From Bacteroides caccae (lineage in GTDB: Bacteria; Bacteroidota; Bacteroidia; Bacteroidales; Bacteroidaceae): a DNA stretch of 64,000 nt. The translations under genes were made by a program, and so were the position numbers. Positions 9,847 to 20,530 of this stretch are shown piece by piece (within the stretch, counting starts at the first letter, position 1; each line of letters starts with the position of its first letter). Location of the stretch: the NCBI RefSeq assembly GCF_002222615.2, contig NZ_CP022412.2, positions 4,464,001 through 4,528,000 of the forward strand. Reading direction: 5' to 3'. The notes under the pieces were generated by a model that did not search any database, was not told the origin of the DNA, and worked only from the letters and a program-made list of their open reading frames with translations.

Positions 9847-11127
9847 TTACTGAATAGCAAGTTTTCTAATACACTTATTTTTAGTATCTGCAATGTAAAT
9901 TGTACCTTCTTCATCCACAGCTACTCCCCAAGGCTCATCAAATAAAGCGTCATCCGGCGTACCGTCTACATAGCCGGCTCTGCCCGGGACACCAATTACA
10001 GTACTTACTGCTCCTTCCCGGTCAATCGAACGAATACAATGATTACTGGAATCTGCAATATACATGATTCCGTCTAAGTCGAAACATATCTGTGAAGGGA
10101 AATTAAATCGTGCGTTCAAACGTTTTCCGTCCTCATAGCCAGGATCTTCTCTTGCTCCTGCATACAATTCATAAATTCCGGTAGAAAGTTCATAGCGATA
10201 AATACAATGCTTGCTCCGATAACAAATATAGAGCACATCCGGATCGAGACTATCAAAACAACAGATAGCATCATAAGTCCAACCCGCATCCAGCCCCGTA
10301 GTAACTAGTTCTGCTTCCTTACTCTTAGGATCCATTTTAGCCAAGTTTCCATTTAATGCCTTTATATACACCAGTTTATCTTCCGGATTAACAGCAGCGG
10401 ATATATATTGGTCTAATGTTACATTCTGCGGTTTCACCTGTTTTTTAGCCCATTGTGTTTCCGGATCAAATTGTAACAAATTACCTCCTTGTACCCAAAG
10501 CGGTAAAAAGACTTTCTGCCCTTCTGTTTCAACCATTGGAATAAATGGAGCTGTAATATTTGTAGCTAATGTAGTTACCATATTTTGTTGCTCATTTATC
10601 TGGCGTAAACGATAACTGGACCTTTCGCAAACAAATATATTTTTCTCACGATCTACGCAAACAAAATGAGTCAATCCGAACTGAGCTGCCGCCAATGTTC
10701 CGTCAACTGCATTTACTTCCGTTCGCGGCGTTCCCGTAATCGTACTTACAGTAACCTGTGTCTTATACGAAAACTGCTGTTCAAAACTGGCTTTATCTTT
10801 ACCTACTTCTACTGTAATAGTGCAATTATCTCCCGGTTGCCGGGGAGTAATGACATAAATTTTAGTTCCTATGGAACGTACCACTGCCGCTTGTTTTTCA
10901 TTGTAGAATACTTTTATCTGCGAAAGATCAGTTCCGAAATTCTCTCCATTAATAATAACTTTCGTTGCCATTCCCCCATTTTCAGGGTAAAAAGAGGTTA
11001 GTTTAATCGGTTGATTTGGATCATAAGGTTTGCCTGTTGTGCCACCTTCTTCTGAATCACTTTTACATGCTGAAAGAAAGGTTATCAGCATTGCAAATAA
11101 AATAGTTACCAAAGATGTTTTTCTCAT
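9847..11127 (-). CDS. TIG/IPT plus NHL-repeat surface lipoprotein, first gene of the SusCD operon
   Basis: 426 residues. The lipobox FLSAC gives a lipid-anchored protein. Residues about 40-125 form an IPT/TIG immunoglobulin-like domain (LTSFYPENGGMATKVIINGENFG is typical). Residues about 130-426 are NHL-type propeller repeats, the clearest being ICFDLDGIMYIADSSNHCIR and GVAVDEEGTIYIADTKNKCI. It precedes susC by 21 bp and probably sits at the cell surface as an extra binding protein or cap. NHL propellers bind proteins, glycans or nucleic acids in other systems, so no ligand can be assigned. The candidate invertible promoter segment lies about 325 bp upstream. Confidence 0.85.
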   Translation of the reverse strand: MRKTSLVTILFAMLITFLSACKSDSEEGGTTGKPYDPNQPIKLTSFYPENGGMATKVIINGENFGTDLSQIKVFYNEKQAAVVRSIGTKIYVITPRQPGDNCTITVEVGKDKASFEQQFSYKTQVTVSTITGTPRTEVNAVDGTLAAAQFGLTHFVCVDREKNIFVCERSSYRLRQINEQQNMVTTLATNITAPFIPMVETEGQKVFLPLWVQGGNLLQFDPETQWAKKQVKPQNVTLDQYISAAVNPEDKLVYIKALNGNLAKMDPKSKEAELVTTGLDAGWTYDAICCFDSLDPDVLYICYRSKHCIYRYELSTGIYELYAGAREDPGYEDGKRLNARFNFPSQICFDLDGIMYIADSSNHCIRSIDREGAVSTVIGVPGRAGYVDGTPDDALFDEPWGVAVDEEGTIYIADTKNKCIRKLAIQ

Positions 11128-11451
11128 TACTATTATTTCATTTATTAAATTAATGATCCTATTTAATAGTTTATCAGTTTTTTATCCTATAAAAGGAAGA
11201 TCAAATAAACTTTTAAACCAAGATCAAAGGTTAACGATTAATCGAAATCCATCAGTTTTTTGGGGACCTGACTGGAATCAATTTTAGAGAATAAGCCTGT
11301 TAACACTCCTTTGAAGTATCAACATGTTTGCCTTTGTTTTTGAATTTTCATTTCCAAAATTCATAATTCATAAGATAAGCGGAGGTTTTCTTTTCATAAG
11401 CATTTCTTGATTTAGTTAATAAAAAATTAGTCGAATATCCTTTGCTTGTTA

Positions 11452-11804
11452 CTAAGTTCTACTTGAACTTAGGTTATAAATTGAAAAAGAAAGCCCTGTG
11501 TTACTCTCACTTGAATAATACGGTAGATATATTAGATCGAAATATAGTCATGGACTATTTTAGGCATGAAAATCACTGGCAAAGTTCACAAAAGAAAAAA
11601 AATAATAATAAAACAATTTATTATATATTGTTATATAATAAAATATTGTATATTTGCATTCGAGAATATTAAATATTTGCACAAGATACAAGAAGGCTAT
11701 ATAAAAATAAAAGCAGAGAAAGTACATTTAAACATCCAAATAATATTTAAGGTACTTATTTTTTATTATTTATTACCTTTTACCTAAGTTCAAGTAGAAC
11801 TTAG
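11452..11804. repeat. Candidate invertible segment bounded by 23-bp inverted repeats
   Basis: The left site (11452-11474) and right site (11782-11804) carry the same 23 bp in opposite orientation. Each site is itself a palindrome, with arms CTAAGTTC and GAACTTAG around a 5-bp asymmetric core: TACTT on the left, AAGTA on the right. Dyad arms with an asymmetric core are what site-specific recombinases use to define orientation. The 307 bp between them are extremely AT-rich and contain a good plus-strand promoter. Bases outside and just inside the repeats do not match further. No recombinase gene is adjacent. Confidence 0.6.
11628..11656 (+). promoter_or_regulatory. Promoter inside the invertible segment
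   Basis: TATATTTG at 11649-11656 is an exact -7 match, with a TTG at 11628-11630, 18 bp upstream, as a possible -33 element. In the orientation shown it fires away from the Sus-type operon, toward the 3' end of topB, where only terminators follow. Confidence 0.5.
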
Positions 11805-11963
11805 GCATTTTTTAGCATTTGATTCAGTTTCTCGATCAAAGTTTCATAGAATAGCGTTATCTTTTTGGATACCAACAATATACATTACGCGAACATCTTA
11901 ATCTTAATAATTACAAATATCGGAAATTAGTTACATTTTCCCTAAATGCTTCCACTATTATGA

Positions 11964-11995
11964 AAAAAAGTTCTCACTGTAGTGAGAACTTTTTT
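11964..11995. terminator. Strong hairpin terminator downstream of topB
   Basis: AAAAAAGTTCTCACT and AGTGAGAACTTTTTT form a 15-bp stem with a minimal loop and T runs on both sides. It lies about 115 bp past the topB stop on the minus strand and would also stop plus-strand transcripts leaving the promoter at 11649. Confidence 0.75.
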
Positions 11996-12112
11996 CCTTA
12001 TCGCGACATTTTTTTCTTATTATGATGAAATTTACAACAACACACTATAATTTAATAATAGTATTGGCTACAACTGAAACTCGTCTTTTACTTAAACCTT
12101 ATAAGACTAAAA

Positions 12113-14287
12113 CTATTCAAATGTTTTTCGGTATGTACATCCATTTTTCCATTCCGAACACCCGTAGGCTGTTTTTCCTTTTATGATAATTCCCTTACCA
12201 CAAACCGGACAGGGTTGTCCTACTAATGAGTCCGGAGTATTATTCGGAGAAGAAACAGGGGTAGCAACAGGAGACGGTGATACTTCTGTTTTTGCCTCTT
12301 TTGATTCTCCTGCTTCGGAATTCTTTTTTTTCTCTTTCGGCGGCGTACTTACTTTCCGTTCACGTTTTTTAGGTTCCTTCTTTGCCTTCTCTTCGGTCTT
12401 GGCAGCTACCGCATCTTGAATAGTGATACGACGATTGGTATTATCAGAAAGTACACTCATTACAATTTCCGAAACCATTTGTTTCAGTTCTTCAAGAAAT
12501 TGGCGAGCATCGTATGTTTTCTTTTCTATCTCACGCAACTTCTTTTCCCAAATACCCGTCAACTCCGCTGATTTCAAAAGTTCTTCGTGGATTAGCTGCA
12601 CCAATTCTACTCCTGTCGGTGTAGCGATCAGATTCTTTCTCTCCTTGCGGATATAATTTCGTTTGAACAGCGTTTCAATAATAGCGGCACGGGTGGATGG
12701 GCGACCGATACCATTCTCTTTCAAGGCATCGCGAAGTTCATCATTATCGACTAGTTTTCCGGCGGTTTCCATAGCCCGGAGCAAGGTCGCTTCCGTAAAA
12801 GGTCTTGGCGGCTGCGTCCATTTTTCATTCAAGTCGGGGATGTGAGGACCACTCTCCCCTTTTGCAAAGGCAGGAAGGACATTTTCATCGTCATCGTCCT
12901 TTTCTTCAGTAGTGTCTTTCACATCTTTAGCGAATACCACACGCCAGCCTGGTTCTAAGATTTGCTTACCGGTGACTTTAAATTCTATTTTATCCACTTC
13001 ACCCATCACGGTAGTAGTCGAAATCTTACAATCAGGATAGAACACTGCTATAAAACGGCGCGCTATTAAGTCATAGACACGACGTTCCATATCAGTAAGG
13101 TTTTGAGCATAAACTCCGGTAGGGATAATGGCGTGGTGGTCCGTCACTTTCGAATTATCAAATACCTTTTTTGATTTAGGCAACGTAGAACCATTCAACG
13201 GGGCAGTCAATACTTCGTAATCACGAAGCCCTTTCAGAATACCAGGACATTTCGGATAAATATCGTCGCTCAGAAAAGTGGTATCAACACGTGGATATGT
13301 AGCTACTTTCTTCTCATAAAGAGATTGGATCAGTTTCAGTGTTTCATCGGCAGAATAGGCGAATTTCTTGTTACACTCTACCTGAAGGGAAGTCAAGTCA
13401 AACAAACGCGGAGCATATTCCTTTCCGTCTTTCTTACCAACACTGGTTACCACAAAAGGAAGGTCTTTGATACGTTGTACCAAGGCTTCACCTTCTTCAC
13501 GATTGGCGATAGGATCGATACCCGGATTGTCTATTTTCTTTTTTCCACCGTTTTTTTCTTCTTCTGCCGCTATTTCTTCATCACTTTTGCGGATAAGTGC
13601 GGAGAAAGTAGTATCTCGATAGTTTGTTTTTAGTTCCCAATATTGCTTGGGTTGGAAATTGGCAATTTCCAACTGACGGTTGACAATCAATGCCAAAGTA
13701 GGTGTCTGCACACGTCCGATAGAAAGCACCTGTTTGTTTTGACCATATTTAATAGTATATAAGCGTGTGGCGTTCATTCCCAGCAGCCAGTCACCTATTG
13801 CACGAGAAAGTCCCGCCTCATACAACGATTGGAAATCAGACTGATCTTTTAACTTGGAAAAACCTTCACGAATAGCCTCTTCCGTCAAAGAAGAAATCCA
13901 CAAACGCCTCACCGGACAGCGTGCACCCGCCTTTTGCATCACCCAGCGCTGAATCAATTCTCCTTCCTGACCAGCATCACCGCAATTGATAATCTCATCT
14001 GCATTCTGCATCAACTGTTCGATAATATGAAACTGTTTCTCAATACCCGGGTCATGTCCAATCAGTTTGATACCGAAACGTGGGGGGATCATCGGCAAGC
14101 TACCCAAGCTCCACGATTTCCAATTGGGTGTGTATTCATGCGGTTCTTTCAAGGTACAGAGATGCCCGAATGTCCAGGTCACCTGGTATCCGTTCCCTTC
14201 TATATATCCCTCTTTCCTTGTATGAGCGCCGAGTACCTCGGCTATATCGCGTGCAACAGATGGCTTTTCGGCTATGCAAACTATCAT
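12113..14287 (-). CDS. topB: DNA topoisomerase III (type IA)
   Basis: 724 residues. The N-terminal TOPRIM domain begins MIVCIAEKPSVARDIAEVLG and has GDAGQEGELI as its acidic metal-binding motif. The active-site Tyr lies in the VATYPRVDTTFLSDD segment. The C-terminal tail (about residues 600-690) is Lys/Glu/Pro-rich and ends in a four-Cys zinc ribbon (PCPVCGKG then YGCSEWKNGC). The enzyme decatenates DNA and resolves recombination or replication intermediates. The length and the tail with zinc ribbon fit Bacteroides TopB. It is transcribed alone from a promoter at 14321-14328. Confidence 0.93.
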   Translation of the reverse strand: MIVCIAEKPSVARDIAEVLGAHTRKEGYIEGNGYQVTWTFGHLCTLKEPHEYTPNWKSWSLGSLPMIPPRFGIKLIGHDPGIEKQFHIIEQLMQNADEIINCGDAGQEGELIQRWVMQKAGARCPVRRLWISSLTEEAIREGFSKLKDQSDFQSLYEAGLSRAIGDWLLGMNATRLYTIKYGQNKQVLSIGRVQTPTLALIVNRQLEIANFQPKQYWELKTNYRDTTFSALIRKSDEEIAAEEEKNGGKKKIDNPGIDPIANREEGEALVQRIKDLPFVVTSVGKKDGKEYAPRLFDLTSLQVECNKKFAYSADETLKLIQSLYEKKVATYPRVDTTFLSDDIYPKCPGILKGLRDYEVLTAPLNGSTLPKSKKVFDNSKVTDHHAIIPTGVYAQNLTDMERRVYDLIARRFIAVFYPDCKISTTTVMGEVDKIEFKVTGKQILEPGWRVVFAKDVKDTTEEKDDDDENVLPAFAKGESGPHIPDLNEKWTQPPRPFTEATLLRAMETAGKLVDNDELRDALKENGIGRPSTRAAIIETLFKRNYIRKERKNLIATPTGVELVQLIHEELLKSAELTGIWEKKLREIEKKTYDARQFLEELKQMVSEIVMSVLSDNTNRRITIQDAVAAKTEEKAKKEPKKRERKVSTPPKEKKKNSEAGESKEAKTEVSPSPVATPVSSPNNTPDSLVGQPCPVCGKGIIIKGKTAYGCSEWKNGCTYRKTFE

Positions 14288-14320
14288 TCTTTCTCCTCTT
14301 GTTTTTATACTATCAGTCTA

Positions 14321-14328
14321 CAAAGTTA
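14321..14328 (-). promoter_or_regulatory. -7 promoter element for topB
   Basis: Minus strand reads TAACTTTG, a full TAnnTTTG match, 34 bases upstream of the topB start codon. Confidence 0.5.
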
Positions 14329-14383
14329 CATGATTATTTCTCACTGACCGCATGAAGATAAAAAAAAGTCTATCATAAGAAAA

Positions 14384-14417
14384 AAGTGATTGCCTCTATT
14401 ATAAAAGACAATCACTT
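14384..14417 (-). terminator. Terminator of the mutA-mutB operon
   Basis: A 9-bp stem (AAGTGATTG / CAATCACTT) with a 16-nt loop. On the minus strand it is followed by a T-rich run. It begins 35 bp past the mutB stop. Confidence 0.65.
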
Positions 14418-14451
14418 CGTTAACGTTCTAATCTAGATATATCAACTACAA

Positions 14452-16599
14452 TTATTCTTCATCCATAAGAATTTCCAGAATTTGACAGGCAGCTTTCGCT
14501 ACCGGAGTACCCGGACCGAAAATAGCGGCCACACCTGCCTTATACAAGAAGTCATAATCCTGTGCAGGGATAACGCCACCGGCAATCACTACAATGTCTT
14601 CACGTCCCAGTTTCTTCAACTCTTCGATAATCTGCGGAACCAATGTCTTGTGTCCGGCAGCCAGTGAAGAAACACCTACTACATGAACATCGTTTTCTAC
14701 CGCTTCGCGAGCTGCTTCCGCAGGAGTCTGGAACAGAGGTCCCATATCCACGTCGAAACCACAGTCCGCATAACCTGTTGCTACCACTTTAGCACCACGG
14801 TCGTGACCGTCCTGTCCCATTTTGGCAACCATAATACGAGGTTGACGCCCCTCTTTCTTCGCAAACTTCTCAGCCAGTTCACAAGCACGCTTGAAGTCGC
14901 TGTCGTTTTTACTTTCTGATGAATACACGCCTGATATAGTTCTAATTATTGCTTTATAACGTCCTACTATCTGTTCGCAAGCAAATGAGATTTCACCCAA
15001 TGTCGCACGAACACGAGCCGCTTCCACAGCCAGTTCCAGCAAGTTACCCTTACCGGTCTTCACACATTCGGTAATTGCAGCCAATGCCTTGTCCACTTCA
15101 GCCTGGTTGCGTCCTTCTTTCAAACGTTTCAGATTTTCAATCTGTTCAAGACGAACGGCAGTATTATCAATTTCAAGAATATCAATCGGAGCTTCTTTAT
15201 CCAAACGGTACTTGTTCACACCCACAATAGTCTGCTGACCACTGTCGATACGAGCCTGTGTACGTGCGGCAGCTTCTTCGATACGCATCTTCGGAATGCC
15301 GGTTTCGATAGCTTTCGCCATACCACCCAGTTTTTCGATTTCCTGAATGTGCTCCCAAGCCTTATGAGCCAATTCGTTCGTCAAAGACTCTACATAATAA
15401 GAACCGCCCCACGGGTCAACATTCTTACAAATGTAAGTTTCTTCCTGAATATAAATCTGAGTATTACGTGCAATACGTGCGGAGAAATCTGTCGGAAGAG
15501 CGATAGCCTCATCCAATGCATTGGTATGCAGAGACTGAGTATGTCCCAAAGCGGCAGCCATAGCTTCGATACAAGTACGTCCCACGTTGTTGAACGGGTC
15601 TTGTTCGGTCAGTGACCAACCGGAAGTCTGTGAGTGAGTACGCAATGCCAGTGATTTCGGGTTCTTCGGATTGAACTGTTTCACAATCTTCGCCCACAAC
15701 ATACGTGCGGCACGCATCTTGGCAATTTCCATAAAGTGGTTTGTACCGATTGCCCAGAAGAAAGACAGACGCGGAGCAAACGCATCAATGTCGATGCCTG
15801 CGGCAGTTCCGGCACGAAGATATTCCAAACCGTCAGCCAATGTATAAGCCAACTCGATATCCGCCGTAGCACCTGCTTCCTGCATGTGGTAACCGGAGAT
15901 AGAGATAGAATTGAATTTCGGCATCTTCTGTGAAGTATATTCGAAGATATCGGAAATAATCTTCATAGAGAATGCAGGCGGATAAATATAGGTGTTACGC
16001 ACCATAAACTCTTTCAGAATATCGTTTTGGATTGTACCTGCCATTTCTTCCAGTTTGGCACCTTGTTCCAGTCCGGCATTGATATAGAATGCCATAATAG
16101 GAAGTACCGCACCGTTCATTGTCATAGACACGGACATCTTGTTCAAAGGAATGCCATCGAACAGGACTTTCATGTTCTCTAAGGAACAGATAGACACACC
16201 TGCCTTACCTACGTCGCCCACAACACGTTCGTGGTCGGGGTCATAACCGCGGTGAGTAGCCAAGTCGAATGCTACCGACAGACCTTTCTGACCGGAAGCC
16301 AGGTTACGGCGATAGAAAGCATTTGATTCTTCAGCAGTGGAGAATCCGGCATACTGGCGGATAGTCCAAGGACGAAGCGTGTACATTACTGAATACGGAC
16401 CACGCAGATAGGGCGGAAGTCCGGCAGCATAGCCGAGGTGTTCCATTCCTTCGAGGTCTTCTTTTGTATAAACAGGCTTCACTTCAATGTGTTCCGGCGT
16501 TTTCCAGTCAGCGGAGATACCGTTAGCCTTTTGCCATTCAGCACCGTTAGCAGGCTGAAATGCGGCATATATATCTAAGTTTTTAAAATCTTTTCTCAT
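14452..16599 (-). CDS. mutB: Methylmalonyl-CoA mutase, large (catalytic) subunit
   Basis: 715 residues. An N-terminal TIM-barrel substrate domain includes the [20 protein letters not shown] and [13 protein letters not shown] signatures. The C-terminal B12-binding domain carries the DxHxxG motif ([10 protein letters not shown], axial His near residue 599), so this subunit holds the adenosylcobalamin. It interconverts succinyl-CoA and (R)-methylmalonyl-CoA, the step leading to propionate in Bacteroides. It follows mutA with a 1-bp gap, so the two are co-transcribed and form the heterodimer. The epimerase, decarboxylase and MeaB-type chaperone genes are not in this window. B12 uptake genes lie about 8 kb away. 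Confidence 0.96.
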   Translation of the reverse strand: MRKDFKNLDIYAAFQPANGAEWQKANGISADWKTPEHIEVKPVYTKEDLEGMEHLGYAAGLPPYLRGPYSVMYTLRPWTIRQYAGFSTAEESNAFYRRNLASGQKGLSVAFDLATHRGYDPDHERVVGDVGKAGVSICSLENMKVLFDGIPLNKMSVSMTMNGAVLPIMAFYINAGLEQGAKLEEMAGTIQNDILKEFMVRNTYIYPPAFSMKIISDIFEYTSQKMPKFNSISISGYHMQEAGATADIELAYTLADGLEYLRAGTAAGIDIDAFAPRLSFFWAIGTNHFMEIAKMRAARMLWAKIVKQFNPKNPKSLALRTHSQTSGWSLTEQDPFNNVGRTCIEAMAAALGHTQSLHTNALDEAIALPTDFSARIARNTQIYIQEETYICKNVDPWGGSYYVESLTNELAHKAWEHIQEIEKLGGMAKAIETGIPKMRIEEAAARTQARIDSGQQTIVGVNKYRLDKEAPIDILEIDNTAVRLEQIENLKRLKEGRNQAEVDKALAAITECVKTGKGNLLELAVEAARVRATLGEISFACEQIVGRYKAIIRTISGVYSSESKNDSDFKRACELAEKFAKKEGRQPRIMVAKMGQDGHDRGAKVVATGYADCGFDVDMGPLFQTPAEAAREAVENDVHVVGVSSLAAGHKTLVPQIIEELKKLGREDIVVIAGGVIPAQDYDFLYKAGVAAIFGPGTPVAKAACQILEILMDEE

Positions 16600-16600
16600 C

Positions 16601-18502
16601 TTACTTCAATAGTTTGGCGTTAAACTCTTTCAAGGTATCCAGTACGTTGACACGGACATGGATGAAGTTTTCGATACCCGCTGCTTTCAGTTCGTCCATA
16701 CAAGCAGGAGCACCGGCAACGATAAACATAGCGCGGCCGTCCAATGCCTTGAATGCAGGAATTGCATATTCCGCATATTCATCATCACTTGAACAGATTA
16801 CGACAATATCAGCTTTGGCAGCCATAGCTGCTTCTACTCCGGCTTCTACCGTTTCAAATCCGAGATTATCAACCACTTCATAACCGGCACAAGCCAGGAA
16901 GTTGCAAGAGTACTGCGCACGTGCCTGACGCATAGCCAGATTACCGATAGTCAGCATGAATGCTTTCGGACGTTTGCCGGATGCTTCCGTTTCGAGACGC
17001 AATGCTTCAAACTCGCTGGCAGCACGGTCGAATACCAATGTATCCACGTCTTTCTCACAAGTATGGTCTTTTCCACCACAGCAGCATTTTGCTTCAACCG
17101 GTTGCTTATCTCCGGCCTTTTCATTGAAGTTCGGGAATTGGTTAGTACCCAGCAATACTTCACGACGTTGGGCCACCGCTTTATGACGGGCTTTATTACT
17201 TTCGTTGACAGCAGCCTGAACAGTCCCCGCCTTCAATGCTACATAGAAACCACCGGCTTCTTCTACAGACAGGAACAAGTTCCATGCTTGCTGTGCAATA
17301 GAAATTGTCAGGTTTTCAATATAATAAGAGCCGGCAGCTGGGTCAATTACTTTATCGAAATGAGATTCTTCCTTCAGCAACAGTTGTTGATTGCGTGCCA
17401 GACGTTCGGAGAATTCATCCGGAGTCTCGTATGTCTTGTCAAACGGAGTCACTGTCATAGAATCCACACCACCTAATGCAGCGCTCATCGCTTCAGTCTG
17501 TGTACGGAGCAGGTTCACGTGTGCATCAAACAAAGTCAGATTGAAAGTGGAAGTTTCGGCATGAACCGCCATTTTTGCCGCGCAACGACATTCACCGTTA
17601 GCACCTTTGTTATCACAGTCGCGCAAACATTCCGGATTGTAAGAAGCTACAATATTCGCCCACAACAGACGTGCTGCACGGAATTTAGCAATTTCAAGGA
17701 AATAGTTGGAACTGATACCGAAGTTGAATTTGATTTTTTTAGCCACTATAGCAGCAGGAACACCGGCATCGGTCAGTTGGCTCATGTATTCATTACCCCA
17801 AGCCAGTGCATACCCCAATTCCTGAGAAATATAAGCTCCGGCATTGTTCAGCGATAATGCGTTCACATTCAGTACGCGGTAGAAAGGAAGCGGTTGGATA
17901 GCTTCAATCAGTGCTTTAGCAGTTTGCACCATATCACCCTTTTCCTTGCCGCGGGTCAGCATTTTGTTGAAGAAATCATAGTTGATAGAGCCTTTCAGCT
18001 TCTTCACGTCATAATCCTTCTTCCGGAAATAAGCTACCAGCAGATTAGCCAGTTCAACAACGTGTCCCTGACAAGTAGAGAAGTTCAGTTCAACACACTC
18101 AGCTTGAATACCATTCAACAGAGTCTCAAGATATTCCGCATTGAGTTCTTTTGCCTTTACATGGAAAGAAAGTGAATCGACACCTTTGTTCAGGATATCC
18201 AGTGCTTTCTCATTGGCCTCTTTAGGACATTCCACTTTGATTTCCTGACGTACCAGCCATTCATTGTTGTCCTTCTTGGTTCCTCTTAAATAAGGGAATT
18301 CTCCGGGAAGTGCGTCTGTCGTCTTCAACCCTTCCAGGTCCTCCATCCGGTAGAAAGGTTTCACTTTGAATCCTTCGTTCGTCTTCCAAACGAGCTTCTT
18401 CTCAAAATCAGCACCTTTCAAGTCGGCTGTAACCTTCTCCATCCATTGTTCGGTGGAGACAGGAGAAAAGTCTGAGAAGAGTTTTTCTTTTTTGTCTGCC
18501 AT
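16601..18502 (-). CDS. mutA: Methylmalonyl-CoA mutase, small (non-catalytic) subunit
   Basis: 633 residues, colinear with MutB. The C-terminal domain keeps the B12-domain fold but lacks DxHxxG, as expected for the small subunit, which dimerises with MutB and does not bind cofactor. Two Cys-rich stretches stand out. One has Cys292, Cys296, Cys305 and Cys307. The other is a run of three Cys at 473-475 plus Cys482 in the linker before the degenerate B12 domain. It has its own upstream promoter and is the first gene of the two-gene operon, diverging from the transporter gene at 18772. Confidence 0.94.
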   Translation of the reverse strand: MADKKEKLFSDFSPVSTEQWMEKVTADLKGADFEKKLVWKTNEGFKVKPFYRMEDLEGLKTTDALPGEFPYLRGTKKDNNEWLVRQEIKVECPKEANEKALDILNKGVDSLSFHVKAKELNAEYLETLLNGIQAECVELNFSTCQGHVVELANLLVAYFRKKDYDVKKLKGSINYDFFNKMLTRGKEKGDMVQTAKALIEAIQPLPFYRVLNVNALSLNNAGAYISQELGYALAWGNEYMSQLTDAGVPAAIVAKKIKFNFGISSNYFLEIAKFRAARLLWANIVASYNPECLRDCDNKGANGECRCAAKMAVHAETSTFNLTLFDAHVNLLRTQTEAMSAALGGVDSMTVTPFDKTYETPDEFSERLARNQQLLLKEESHFDKVIDPAAGSYYIENLTISIAQQAWNLFLSVEEAGGFYVALKAGTVQAAVNESNKARHKAVAQRREVLLGTNQFPNFNEKAGDKQPVEAKCCCGGKDHTCEKDVDTLVFDRAASEFEALRLETEASGKRPKAFMLTIGNLAMRQARAQYSCNFLACAGYEVVDNLGFETVEAGVEAAMAAKADIVVICSSDDEYAEYAIPAFKALDGRAMFIVAGAPACMDELKAAGIENFIHVRVNVLDTLKEFNAKLLK

Positions 18503-18582
18503 AGTTTATCTAAAATTAAAACAAGAATTAATATTGTCTCTATTTTTATCTGTCTCTTTCCAAATGTCTGTTGTTCGACTTG

Positions 18583-18590
18583 CAAATATA
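18583..18590 (-). promoter_or_regulatory. -7 promoter element for mutA-mutB
   Basis: TATATTTG on the minus strand, 80 bases upstream of the mutA start. No cobalamin riboswitch fits in this short leader, so mutAB appears not to be directly controlled by B12 at RNA level. Confidence 0.5.
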
Positions 18591-18699
18591 ATTAATAAGT
18601 TCAAACGAAACTTCTTTTTATAGAAAATTCGCACACCTCCACTTTGTATAGAATCTGTATGGAAATTCTTCTTTCCCGCAATTTTTAGTTCTTCTTTTA

Positions 18700-18731
18700 T
18701 TTGATTAGCTCCAATGTTATGACTAATTTTG
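18700..18731 (+). promoter_or_regulatory. Full -33/-7 promoter for the AspT/YidE-type transporter
   Basis: TTTG (18700-18703), a 20-bp spacer and TAATTTTG (18724-18731): one of the best matches to the Bacteroides housekeeping promoter in the window, 40 bp before the start codon. Confidence 0.65.
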
Positions 18732-18771
18732 CACCCGTTTTTAGAAAAGACATTATAAAAACTACTAAATT

Positions 18772-20436
18772 ATGGATTGGTTACAAAGTTTATTGTGGGA
18801 CCCCAGTTCCGTGGCACACATCGTGTTCCTCTACGCATTCGTAGTGGCAGCCGGCGTGTATCTCGGTAAGATAAAGATATTCGGTGTATCTTTGGGCGTC
18901 ACATTTGTTTTGTTTGCCGGCATCCTAATGGGACATTTCGGCTTCACGGCCGATACACACATCCTACATTTCATCCGTGAGTTCGGATTGATTTTGTTCG
19001 TATTCTGTATCGGTCTTCAGGTGGGGCCGTCTTTCTTCTCTTCTTTCAAAAAGGGGGGAATGACATTGAACCTGTTGGCTGTAGGCATCGTAGTGTTAAA
19101 TATTGCTGTTGCATTGGGGCTCTATTACCTTTGGAACGGTCGTGTTGAATTGCCGATGATGGTAGGTATTCTCTACGGAGCTGTGACGAACACTCCGGGA
19201 CTTGGTGCTGCCAACGAAGCACTGAACCAGTTGAGCTACAACGGCCCGCAGATCGCATTGGGTTATGCCTGTGCTTATCCGCTCGGCGTAGTAGGTATTA
19301 TCGGTTCTATCATCGCTATCCGCTACATCTTCCGTGTCAATATGGCAAAAGAAGAAGAAAGCCTGAAAATGCAGAGCGGAGATGCACACCATAAGCCGCA
19401 TATGTTGAGCCTTGAGGTACGCAACGAGTCTATCAGTGGAAAGACACTGATTGAGATTAAAGAATTTCTAGGACGTCAGTTCGTTTGCTCCCGCATTCGT
19501 CACGAAGGACACGTAAGCATTCCGAACCATGAGACTATTTTCAATGTAGGCGACCAGCTATTTATCGTCTGCTCTGAAGAAGATGCACCCGCCATTACCG
19601 TATTCATCGGTAAGGAAGTAGATATAGACTGGGAGAAACAAGATCTCCCAATGGTATCCCGCCGTATCCTGGTCACCAAACCGGAAATCAACGGAAAGAC
19701 GCTGGGTTCTATGCACTTCCGTAGTATGTACGATGTTAATGTAACCCGTGTCAATCGTTCCGGTATGGACTTGTTTGCTGATCCCAACCTGATACTGCAA
19801 GTAGGCGACCGTGTTATGGTAGTAGGCCAGCAGGATGCAGTAGAGCGTGTAGCAGGTGTCTTAGGTAATCAATTGAAGCGCTTGGATACTCCGAATATCG
19901 TAACTATTTTCGTAGGTATTTTCCTGGGTATCCTTTTGGGTAGTCTTCCTATCGCATTCCCCGGTATGCCGACACCATTGAAACTTGGTCTGGCAGGTGG
20001 TCCGCTGGTAGTTGCAATCCTTATCGGACGCTTCGGTCATAAACTCCACCTGGTGACTTATACCACCATGAGCGCCAACCTGATGCTTCGTGAAATCGGT
20101 ATTGTGCTGTTCCTTGCCAGTGTGGGTATAGATGCCGGCGCCAACTTCGTACAAACGGTTGTCGAGGGTGATGGATTACTTTATGTAGGTTGTGGTTTCT
20201 TAATTACCGTCATTCCGTTACTCATTATCGGTGCTATCGCCAGACTATATTATAAAGTAAACTACTTTACCCTCATGGGATTGATTGCCGGTAGTAATAC
20301 CGACCCTCCCGCATTGGCGTACGCCAATCAGACAACATCCGGAGATGCTCCGGCAGTAGGTTACTCTACTGTTTATCCATTATCTATGTTCCTCCGCATT
20401 CTGACGGGACAAATGATATTACTGGCAATGATGTAA
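18772..20436 (+). CDS. AspT/YidE-YbjL family inner-membrane transporter with two RCK_C (TrkA_C) domains
   Basis: 554 residues. An N-terminal half of about five or six hydrophobic helices (residues 15-185) is followed by a soluble insert with two RCK_C-like domains (about 205-290 and 290-370, for example [19 protein letters not shown] and [11 protein letters not shown]). A second membrane half (about 380-554) ends near [13 protein letters not shown]. The family includes the aspartate:alanine exchanger AspT, and the GxxPGLGAAN and [11 protein letters not shown] repeats match it. The substrate here is unknown; dicarboxylate or amino acid exchange is plausible. It is divergent from mutAB and has its own promoter and terminator. 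Confidence 0.82.
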   Translation: MDWLQSLLWDPSSVAHIVFLYAFVVAAGVYLGKIKIFGVSLGVTFVLFAGILMGHFGFTADTHILHFIREFGLILFVFCIGLQVGPSFFSSFKKGGMTLNLLAVGIVVLNIAVALGLYYLWNGRVELPMMVGILYGAVTNTPGLGAANEALNQLSYNGPQIALGYACAYPLGVVGIIGSIIAIRYIFRVNMAKEEESLKMQSGDAHHKPHMLSLEVRNESISGKTLIEIKEFLGRQFVCSRIRHEGHVSIPNHETIFNVGDQLFIVCSEEDAPAITVFIGKEVDIDWEKQDLPMVSRRILVTKPEINGKTLGSMHFRSMYDVNVTRVNRSGMDLFADPNLILQVGDRVMVVGQQDAVERVAGVLGNQLKRLDTPNIVTIFVGIFLGILLGSLPIAFPGMPTPLKLGLAGGPLVVAILIGRFGHKLHLVTYTTMSANLMLREIGIVLFLASVGIDAGANFVQTVVEGDGLLYVGCGFLITVIPLLIIGAIARLYYKVNYFTLMGLIAGSNTDPPALAYANQTTSGDAPAVGYSTVYPLSMFLRILTGQMILLAMM

Positions 20437-20461
20437 ATCAAGCTTAGCTTATATAAATGAT

Positions 20462-20498
20462 AAAGCCGGCCAACTCCATAAGAGGAATAGCCGGCTTT
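20462..20498. terminator. Bidirectional terminator
   Basis: AAAGCCGGC / GCCGGCTTT stem (9 bp) followed by ATTTTATTT, between the convergent transporter and kinase-like genes. Confidence 0.8.
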
Positions 20499-20530
20499 AT
20501 TTTATTTACTACCCAGTCAGTTTCTCCGAA

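Larger units (their letters stand above)
11128..12112. other. Gene-free AT-rich region of 985 bp
   Basis: This stretch holds no convincing gene. The open frames within 11442-11787 are Lys/Ile/Asn-rich products of AT-rich DNA. From 11128 to 11451, I find no TAnnTTTG element facing the Sus-type operon. From 11452 to 11804 there is a promoter flanked by two inverted palindromic sites. From 11806 to 11960 I see nothing. A strong terminator is at 11964-11995, and the remainder to 12112 looks empty. Confidence 0.7.

Noticed and set aside
11442..11787. Two open frames on the plus strand in the AT-rich gap
   Set aside because: They encode Lys/Ile/Asn-rich low-complexity products, overlap each other, and run across the palindromic sites and the promoter. 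There is no ribosome site or family resemblance.
15509..15872. Short minus-strand frames inside mutB
   Set aside because: They are out-of-frame shadows of a well-conserved enzyme gene.
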